This document shows positions 58,266-64,000 of a stretch of 64,000 nt of DNA, in pieces (position 1 is the stretch's first letter; each line of letters starts with the position of its first letter). This stretch comes from Sphingopyxis panaciterrae (GTDB lineage: Bacteria > Pseudomonadota > Alphaproteobacteria > Sphingomonadales > Sphingomonadaceae): positions 186,001 through 250,000 of the forward strand of contig NZ_JAASQN010000001.1 of the NCBI RefSeq assembly GCF_011762125.1, written 5' to 3'. A model generated the notes under the pieces. That model saw only the letters and a list, made by a program, of their open reading frames with translations, was not told the origin of the DNA and did not search any database. A program made the translations under genes and the position numbers.

Positions 58266-60200
58266 ATGAGCTTCATCCTGCGCCGCATCTCGACGACGAA
58301 GACGGGCAAGCAGATCATTCGCGACCAGCCGCTGCCGGGCGAGACGATCACGCTCGGCCGCGAGGGCGGCAACACCATCCATATCGCCGATCTGGCGGTG
58401 AATCCGCATCATGCGACGATCACCAGCGCCGACGGCCGCCACGTCCGCGTGACGGCGAGCGACGGGCTGGGGTTCGACATCAACGGCCGCTCAGTCGACA
58501 CCGCCGACATCGACAGCGCGGCGGGCGCCGAACTGCGCTTCGGCGGCCACCGGCTGACGATCGCGCGCGAGGGCGACGACATCATCCTGCTCGTCGAGCG
58601 GATCGACGAGCTGTCGCAATCGTCGAAGGACGTCGACGAGGCGAAGGCCTTCTCGCTCGCGGGGGTGATGCCCGGCAAGCGCATGGCGGCGTGGGCGTTC
58701 GGCCTGCTGATGCTGTTCGCTTTCCTGATCGGGCCGATCTGGGCGTGGCACAGCTATCGGCAGGTCGACGAGCGTCCCGATGGCTATCATGCCGACAGCG
58801 CCTGGCTGTCGGGCCCGTTGTCGAGCGCGCATGCCAGCCTGAAGAACGACTGCCAGTCATGCCATGTCGAACCGTTCGTCGCGGTGACCGACAAGGCGTG
58901 CGTCGGCTGTCACACCGGCGAGCATAAGGCGATGAGCATGGCGCATGCGAATGCGCCGACCGCGATGCTGCTTGCGGCCCGGCATCCCCCCGGCGTCGGT
59001 GAGCGTATCCTCGCCGGCTTCGCCAAGACCTTCAACAAGCCGCAGGGGCGCTGCGTCGAATGTCATACCGAGCATGAGGGCGCGGGGCCGATGCCCGCGA
59101 CGCCGCAGAAATTCTGCGCCGACTGCCATGACGGGATGTCGGCGCGGCTGAAGACGGCGGGGCACCCGACGATGCTCGCCGACGCCAGTGATTTCGGGAC
59201 GGGCCACCCCGAATTCCGTCCGCTCGTCCGTTCTGCGCCGGGTGCGAAGCTGGTGCGCACGCCGCTGACCAAGGGCGTGGTCGATTATAATGGCCTGAAA
59301 TTCCCGCACGATATGCATTTGCAGGCGACGGGCGGGGTAGCGCGAATGGCGGCGAGCTTCCGCGGCCGTTATGATTTCGGCAAGCAGCTCGAATGCGAAA
59401 ATTGCCATCGCGTCGATGCCGACGGGGTGCGGGTGAAACCCGTCGAGATGGAGCGCGACTGCGCGATGTGCCACAGTCTGGCGTTCGAAACCGTCGGCGG
59501 GGTGACGCGGACGCTGCGCCACGGCGAGCCCGACCAGGTCGTCGCCGATTTGACCGCTTATTATCGCTCGACCCCGCCCGCGCGGCCATTGCAGCTCGGC
59601 GGCATGCAGCGGCGGCGTCCGGGCGCTTACGCCGAAGGGCAGGTTTATAATATCTATTTCCGCGAGGTCGCGGTCCGCCCGTCGCGCGCTGCCGACGCGG
59701 TGCGCGCGGTGTTCTCGAAAGGCGGCGCCTGTTACGACTGCCATACGATCGTTGCGCCGCAGGCGGGGACCAGTTGGCGGGTGATGCCGGTCGATCAGAC
59801 GCCGCGCTTCCTGCAAAAGGGCTGGTTCGACCATGACGCGCACAAGGAAACCGCGTGCGCCGACTGCCACACCGCGGCGCCGCGATCGAAGGCGGCGACC
59901 GACCTGCTCGTGCCCGGGCTGCGCCAGTGCCGCGATTGCCATGTCGGCGAGGGCGGGACGCGGCTGGTGAAGGTCAAGACCGCGACCGAATCGCCGTGCG
60001 CGATGTGCCACGAATATCATTCGGATGGCGGCAAGCCGTGGATGCCGCCGGCGCAGCGCAAGAAAAATGTGGCGGCGATCACCGATCGGCGGCCGCGGGA
60101 TGCCTTTGCTGTGAGCCTGATCACAGGCCCCGGGCGGCGGCAACTCTATGATGTGACTTGGCGCACGCCTGCGCTAAGACCCACGAACACGGGTGGATAA
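58266..60200 (+). CDS. FHA domain fused to a membrane-anchored decahaem cytochrome c
   Basis: A 644-residue protein. Residues 1-108 form a cytoplasmic FHA domain (ITLGREGGNTIHI with G31-R32, then NPHHATI and FDINGRSV with N73). A transmembrane helix (about 139-161, RMAAWAFGLLMLFAFLIG) follows, then a periplasmic region with ten CxxCH haem-c sites (CQSCH, CVGCH, CVECH, CADCH, CENCH, CAMCH, CYDCH, CADCH, CRDCH, CAMCH), of cytochrome c3/c7-like character. In canonical FHA domains a serine follows the strand before H; here it is NPHH, so phosphothreonine binding needs testing. The gene starts 16 bp after the membrane-protein stop (AGGCGGGGAGGG upstream). The FHA-multihaem fusion is very unusual. 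Confidence 0.88.
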   Translation: MSFILRRISTTKTGKQIIRDQPLPGETITLGREGGNTIHIADLAVNPHHATITSADGRHVRVTASDGLGFDINGRSVDTADIDSAAGAELRFGGHRLTIAREGDDIILLVERIDELSQSSKDVDEAKAFSLAGVMPGKRMAAWAFGLLMLFAFLIGPIWAWHSYRQVDERPDGYHADSAWLSGPLSSAHASLKNDCQSCHVEPFVAVTDKACVGCHTGEHKAMSMAHANAPTAMLLAARHPPGVGERILAGFAKTFNKPQGRCVECHTEHEGAGPMPATPQKFCADCHDGMSARLKTAGHPTMLADASDFGTGHPEFRPLVRSAPGAKLVRTPLTKGVVDYNGLKFPHDMHLQATGGVARMAASFRGRYDFGKQLECENCHRVDADGVRVKPVEMERDCAMCHSLAFETVGGVTRTLRHGEPDQVVADLTAYYRSTPPARPLQLGGMQRRRPGAYAEGQVYNIYFREVAVRPSRAADAVRAVFSKGGACYDCHTIVAPQAGTSWRVMPVDQTPRFLQKGWFDHDAHKETACADCHTAAPRSKAATDLLVPGLRQCRDCHVGEGGTRLVKVKTATESPCAMCHEYHSDGGKPWMPPAQRKKNVAAITDRRPRDAFAVSLITGPGRRQLYDVTWRTPALRPTNTGG

Positions 60201-60241
60201 GAGAGGGCGGTCGGACTAGCCGATCGGAGCAGGGGACGGAC

Positions 60242-61090
60242 ATGCTGATCGCCCAGATCACCGATATTCATATCGGTTTCGATCCGGACAATCCGGCGGA
60301 ATATAACCGCAAGCGGCTGGACGAGGTGCTCGATGTGCTCATCGAGGGCCCGAACCGGCCCGACCTGCTGCTCGCCACGGGCGATATCACCGACCGCGGC
60401 GATGCCGACAGCTACCGCCGCCTCGCCACCGCCTTTTCGCGCTGTCCCTTTCCGGTGTGGCCGAGCGTCGGCAACCACGACATGCGCGACAATTTCCACG
60501 ACCGCTTCCCGGGGTTCGACGATGGCAACGGCTTTGTCCAATATGCGATCGAGCTTCCCGGCCTGCGCCTCGTGACGATCGACACGCTCGAGGAAGGGCG
60601 CCATGGCGGTGCCTTCTGCGAGCAGCGCGCCGCGTGGCTCGATGCGGAACTGTCGAAAGACCGGGCCAAGCCGACCTATATCGTCATGCACCACCCGCCG
60701 ATCGAAAGCGGGATCGAGTGGATGAACACCGATCCTGACGAACCGTGGGTCGCGACCTTTACCGATGTCGTGCGCCGGCACCCCCAGGTGCGCGGGCTGA
60801 TCTGCGGTCACCTGCATCGCAGCGTCACCGTCGCGTGGGAAGGGCGCACCATCGCCATCTGCTCGTCGACCGCGCCGCAGGTCTCGCTCGACCTCCGCCC
60901 GATCGACGAGGATCATCCCGATGACCGCCCGATGATCGTCGCCGAGGACCCCGCCTATGCGCTCCACCGCTGGAACGGCCGCGAACTGGTGAGCTTCTAC
61001 GACCATGCCGGTGCCCACACGATGCTCGCCAAATATGACGAACGGCTCCAGCCGCTGGTGCGCGAGCTGAAGGCCGAGCGGCCGGGCTGA
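60242..61090 (+). CDS. CpdA-like cyclic-nucleotide phosphodiesterase (calcineurin-like phosphoesterase)
   Basis: A 282-residue metallophosphoesterase without a signal peptide. The dimetal motifs are complete: QITDIHIG (D8, H10), ATGDITDRGD, VGNHDMRDNF, VMHHPPIESG and CGHLHRSV, with the spacing of class III 3',5'-cAMP phosphodiesterases (CpdA). The ATG at 60242 has AGGGGA upstream; a longer frame begins inside the cytochrome gene. It lies 41 bp after the FHA-decahaem gene on the same strand, so it may be co-transcribed. Hydrolysis of the cyclic nucleotide sensed by the two cNMP domains upstream would be a logical link (inference). Other substrates are possible for this family. Confidence 0.8.
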   Translation: MLIAQITDIHIGFDPDNPAEYNRKRLDEVLDVLIEGPNRPDLLLATGDITDRGDADSYRRLATAFSRCPFPVWPSVGNHDMRDNFHDRFPGFDDGNGFVQYAIELPGLRLVTIDTLEEGRHGGAFCEQRAAWLDAELSKDRAKPTYIVMHHPPIESGIEWMNTDPDEPWVATFTDVVRRHPQVRGLICGHLHRSVTVAWEGRTIAICSSTAPQVSLDLRPIDEDHPDDRPMIVAEDPAYALHRWNGRELVSFYDHAGAHTMLAKYDERLQPLVRELKAERPG

Positions 61091-61098
61091 CCCTTATT

Positions 61099-61236
61099 CG
61101 TCGCCCCCGCGAAGGAGTGAAGGGTCGGGTTGTCCCCCGGACAACCCTGGACATGCCCGGGGCATGCCCACCCTTAACTGGCCGCTGGCAACCGAGCGCA
61201 AGGCGGATGGCGGCCCCCGCCTGCGCGGGAGCGACG
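61099..61236. repeat. Degenerate REP-like inverted repeat
   Basis: Outer arms CGTCGCCCCCGC (61099-61110) and GCGGGAGCGACG (61225-61236) pair with one mismatch. Inside are the hairpins GTTGTCC/GGACAAC (61129-61145) and CATGCCCGGGGCATG (from 61152). The right part (CCCCCGCCTGCGCGGG) matches the second hairpin of the gspJ copy. It lies in the 153-bp gap between convergent genes. Confidence 0.6.
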
Positions 61237-61243
61237 TGTCTTC

Positions 61244-62188
61244 CTAATAGCCCAGCGTCAAATCGACCCGCGGTTCGACCGCCTCGCCCTTGTGCCAGCG
61301 ACCTAGATTTTCGAGGAAGCGCTCCGCCGCGCGGACGAACATCTTGTCCTGCGCGCGGCCCGACAGGTGCATCGTGATATGCGCATTGTCGAGGCTCCAT
61401 AGCGGGTCGTCGGCGGGCAGCGGTTCGGGGGTGGTGACGTCGAGGAAGGCCGAGGCGATCTGCTTTGCGTCGAGCGCCGCGACGAGGGCATCCTGGTCGA
61501 CGACGGAGCCGCGTGCAATGTTGATGAGGGTCGCGGTCGGCTTCATCGCCGCGAGTTCGGTGGCGCCGATCATGCCGTCGGTTTCGGGGGTCGCGGGGAC
61601 CGCGAGGATCACCCAGTCGAAATCCCCCAGCCGCGCGCGCCACTGGTCGGGGGTCAGCGTGTTGGCGCCCGGCGAGCGGCGCACGACCGTGACGTCGACG
61701 GCAAAGGCCTTCAGCCGCTCCTCGACCAGCTTGCCGATGGCGCCATAGCCGAGCAGCAACGCCTTCGACCCGTAAAGCTCGACCTTGCCCGGCGAATCGA
61801 TCAGCCATTCGCGCCGTTCCTGCGCGCGCACGACATCGCGATACCCCTTGGCGACGGTCAGCATGCCCATCATGACATATTCGGCGATGGTGATCGCGTT
61901 GATGCCGACGCCGTTGGTCACCACCGTGCCGCGTTCGTGGAGCAGGCCCAGCGGGATGCCGTCGACCCCGGCGTAGATCGAGTTGAGCCACTTGAGCCGC
62001 GTCGCCGCGGTGATCGCGGTCGCCATGTCCTTTTTCTCATACATGTCGAACCAGCCGATTTCGGCTTCGGGCGCGAGGTCCAGCGCCTCTTCCTTCGACT
62101 GGAAGAAACGCGGTTCGACCCATTCCGGCAGGCGGTTTTCGACGAGCGGACGGATCAGGCCGGACAGGACGGTGATGGTCTTGGTCAT
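61244..62188 (-). CDS. D-isomer-specific 2-hydroxyacid dehydrogenase
   Basis: A 314-residue NAD(P)-dependent oxidoreductase. The nucleotide loop is LLLGYGAIGKLVEE (GxGxxG 147-152). Catalytic residues are in the usual order: R226 (NIARGSV), E255 (TTPEPLP) and H274 (ITMHLSG). Such enzymes reduce 2-keto acids (glyoxylate, hydroxypyruvate) or oxidise D-2-hydroxyacids; this one resembles the broad group rather than SerA or PdxB. It lies 7 bp after the small membrane-protein gene on the same strand. Confidence 0.88.
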   Translation of the reverse strand: MTKTITVLSGLIRPLVENRLPEWVEPRFFQSKEEALDLAPEAEIGWFDMYEKKDMATAITAATRLKWLNSIYAGVDGIPLGLLHERGTVVTNGVGINAITIAEYVMMGMLTVAKGYRDVVRAQERREWLIDSPGKVELYGSKALLLGYGAIGKLVEERLKAFAVDVTVVRRSPGANTLTPDQWRARLGDFDWVILAVPATPETDGMIGATELAAMKPTATLINIARGSVVDQDALVAALDAKQIASAFLDVTTPEPLPADDPLWSLDNAHITMHLSGRAQDKMFVRAAERFLENLGRWHKGEAVEPRVDLTLGY

Positions 62189-62195
62189 GATATTC

Positions 62196-62552
62196 CTATG
62201 GTTGAAAAGCGTGCCAGCCGGCCCACGCCAAGGGGAGCAGGCCGATCAGGTCGACGATCGCGATGGTGCCGAGCGACGCGGGGCGCCCATATGAAATATA
62301 AAGGAAAAGAAAGCCGAGCATGCTGATCGCGGCGAGCAAGGTCGCCACTTTCCGCCCGCCCGGATCGAAGGCGGCCCAAACGCACGCGACCAGCACGGCA
62401 AGGAACAGCGCCGCCCGGTGATGCATGAGCAGGAAGACCGGGCTTTCGGGTGCAACGCCGTAAAGGCGCGTGATCAGCGCCGGCCGAAACAGCGCCAGCG
62501 CCGGAACCAGATGGACAAGACCGACAAGGAGCCAGCAGATCAGTTGCGACAT
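62196..62552 (-). CDS. Small four-helix membrane protein of unknown function
   Basis: A 118-residue hydrophobic protein with about four transmembrane helices (around 3-20, 42-62, 68-88 and 95-115: LICWLLVGLVHLVPALALF; HHRAALFLAVLVACVWAA; VATLLAAISMLGFLFLYIS; IAIVDLIGLLPLAWAGW). I do not recognise the family. The start at 62552 and the 7-bp gap to the dehydrogenase suggest one transcript with it. Confidence 0.7.
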   Translation of the reverse strand: MSQLICWLLVGLVHLVPALALFRPALITRLYGVAPESPVFLLMHHRAALFLAVLVACVWAAFDPGGRKVATLLAAISMLGFLFLYISYGRPASLGTIAIVDLIGLLPLAWAGWHAFQP

Positions 62553-62590
62553 GCAACGAGGCTAGCAGCCCGCGAAGCCGGGGCAAGCCT

Positions 62591-64000
62591 CTAATTGGCT
62601 TCCAGCCGCCAGTCCCAGCCCAGCGGGTCGCCGTCCATCACCTCGACACCCGCCGCGATCAGCTCGTCGCGTAGCGCGTCCGAGGCCGAGAAATCCTTCG
62701 CCGCGCGGGCTTCCTTGCGGCGAATGAGGATGGCTTCGATGTCATCCTCGGTGATCGTGGCGGCTTTCGGACGGAGGCGCAGGCTGGATCGGTCGATCGA
62801 CAGCAAGTCAAGACCGAGCACCGCATCCATCGCGGCGAGTGCCGCATGCTTCTGCCCCGCGTCGATCTTTTTCATCGCCGCGACGTCCTCGACCAACGTC
62901 AACGCCACGGCGGTACCCAGATCGTCCGACATCGCGGCGTCGAATTTCGCGAGCAGGTCGTGCAGGCGGCGGTCGGTGACTTCCGCCGTCTCCGCGTCGC
63001 GCACCGGCGCCGCGGCCATGACCAGCCGCTTGAGCCGCGTCAGCGCGGCGCCGAGCCCGGCCCATGAAAATTCCAGTTCCGACCGGTAATGCGCCTGCAG
63101 GCACATCAGCCGGTAGGCGAGCGGGTGATAGCCGCGGTCGACCAGTAACTGGAGCCGCAGGAATTCACCCGCCGACTTCGACATCTTGCCGCCGCGATCG
63201 ATCAGGAAATTATTGTGCATCCACAGCCGCGCGCCCGAATGTTCGGCGCAGTCGAGGCTGCCGCAGCCGCGATATGCCTGATTTTGCGCGATTTCGTTCG
63301 GGTGGTGGATTTCGCGGTGGTCGATGCCGCCGGTGTGGATGTCGAACGGCATGCCGAGTTCAGCTTCGCCCATCACCGAACATTCGAGATGCCAGCCCGG
63401 CGCGCCGCGGCCCCACGGCGAATCCCATTCCATCTGGCGCGTCTCGCCCGCCGGGGTCTTGCGCCAGATCGCGAAATCGGCGGCGTGGCGCTTGCCATCG
63501 ACCTCTTCGATCCGGCCCTCGCCCTCGTCGGTTACCGCACGCGCGAGCCGGCCATAATCGGCGACGGTCGAAACGTCGAAATACAGGCCGCTGTCGAGTT
63601 CGTAGCAGTGCGCGTCGGCGATACGCTTCGCAAATTCGATCATGCGCGGGACATAGTCGGTCGCGACCGTCCATTTCGCGGGATGACGGACATGCAGCCA
63701 GGCCAGGTCGCGCTTGAACTCGGCGGTATAGAAAGCGGCGATGTCCCACGCCGTCTTGCCCTGCTGCGCCGCCGCCTTCTCCATCTTGTCGTCGCCGGCA
63801 TCGGCGTCCGACGTCAGATGGCCGACGTCGGTGATGTTGATGATGTGGCGTAGCGCATAGCCTTTGAACGACAGGGTGCGGCCCAGCGTGTCGGCAAAGA
63901 CATAGGCGCGCATATTGCCGATATGCTGGTAATTATAGACCGTCGGCCCGCACGAATAGACGCGGGCCTCGCCGGCATGGACGGGCTGGAAATCTTCGAG
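62591..64000 (-). CDS. cysS: Cysteinyl-tRNA synthetase, N-terminus outside the window
   Basis: Class I aminoacyl-tRNA synthetase that charges tRNA-Cys. The window holds 469 codons; the frame continues past base 64000 without a start. Reading from 64000 gives EDFQPVHAGEARVYSCGPTV, then YNYQHIGNMRAYVF with the HIGH-type signature (HIGN). GGKMSKSAGEF is the KMSKS loop; zinc-site residues lie in CSVMGEAE, the CAEHSG region and nearby histidines. The C-terminal anticodon region (EDDIEAILIRRKEARAAKDF) is present to the stop. Only the extreme N-terminus (perhaps 10-20 residues) is missing. Confidence 0.96.
   Translation of the reverse strand, partial: LEDFQPVHAGEARVYSCGPTVYNYQHIGNMRAYVFADTLGRTLSFKGYALRHIINITDVGHLTSDADAGDDKMEKAAAQQGKTAWDIAAFYTAEFKRDLAWLHVRHPAKWTVATDYVPRMIEFAKRIADAHCYELDSGLYFDVSTVADYGRLARAVTDEGEGRIEEVDGKRHAADFAIWRKTPAGETRQMEWDSPWGRGAPGWHLECSVMGEAELGMPFDIHTGGIDHREIHHPNEIAQNQAYRGCGSLDCAEHSGARLWMHNNFLIDRGGKMSKSAGEFLRLQLLVDRGYHPLAYRLMCLQAHYRSELEFSWAGLGAALTRLKRLVMAAAPVRDAETAEVTDRRLHDLLAKFDAAMSDDLGTAVALTLVEDVAAMKKIDAGQKHAALAAMDAVLGLDLLSIDRSSLRLRPKAATITEDDIEAILIRRKEARAAKDFSASDALRDELIAAGVEVMDGDPLGWDWRLEAN

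Overview
The window is high-GC alphaproteobacterial chromosome. Three things point to the Sphingomonadaceae (Sphingopyxis/Sphingomonas type): three TonB-dependent receptors, the ybgC-tolQRAB-pal block directly beside ruvB, and a GapR/DUF2312 gene near DUF1244 and pyruvate kinase genes. The genus assignment is inference from gene content. No insertion sequence, prophage or CRISPR array was seen. Several families of intergenic palindromic repeats are present.

Layout. (1) 1-5766: a catabolic cluster read mainly on the minus strand (COG1228 amidohydrolase, MFS transporter, non-haem Fe/2-oxoglutarate oxygenase, start of a TonB-dependent receptor), a divergent LysR regulator, and a secreted proline-iminopeptidase-like hydrolase. 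(2) 5976-17728: an amino-sugar regulon best read as N-acetylgalactosamine (GalNAc) use: BadF/BadG-type sugar kinase, AgaS-type isomerase/deaminase, AgaZ/KbaZ protein, DMT-family permease, Tat-exported GH36-type glycosidase, secreted amidohydrolase, DeoR/AgaR-type repressor and a TonB-dependent receptor. Three intergenic regions carry the same TTTCGTTT-type operator. (3) 17829-24692: a periplasmic protein of unknown function, a response regulator/sensor kinase pair, an unusual three-hairpin inverted-repeat element, and the coupled genes for beta-carbonic anhydrase, a SulP transporter and a retropepsin-PDZ protein. (4) 25009-41905: tRNA-Leu(GAG), a beta-helical lipoprotein with its TonB-dependent receptor, and a complete type II secretion operon gspC-O. 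Tandem 11-bp Pho-box-like repeats lie upstream of both the lipoprotein and gspC. (5) 41892-54518: housekeeping genes on the minus strand (pal-tolB-tolA-tolR-tolQ-ybgC, ruvB, GFA, ParA-like, ruvA, ruvC, yebC, ybjQ, gapR, DUF1244), then pyk and bpt on the plus strand. (6) 54933-61090: the most unusual part. It holds a cytoplasmic FAD protein fused to two cyclic-nucleotide-binding domains and a four-cluster ferredoxin, a membrane protein with two H-x13-H haem-b motifs, a membrane-anchored FHA-decahaem cytochrome c, and a CpdA-like cyclic-nucleotide phosphodiesterase. (7) 61244-64000: a 2-hydroxyacid dehydrogenase, a small membrane protein and the 5'-truncated (edge) cysS.

How the genes fit together. 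The GalNAc genes make a coherent path from outer-membrane uptake and periplasmic glycoside cleavage to phosphorylation and isomerisation, but the deacetylase is not in the window. The lipoprotein/receptor pair next to the type II secretion genes, with Pho-like boxes before both, suggests a phosphate-starvation surface-scavenging unit. The 54933-60200 genes can be drawn as a transmembrane electron path (NAD(P)H to FAD/FeS to haem b to decahaem c) that is apparently gated by a cyclic nucleotide and by FHA-mediated phosphopeptide binding. I know of no characterised system with this architecture.
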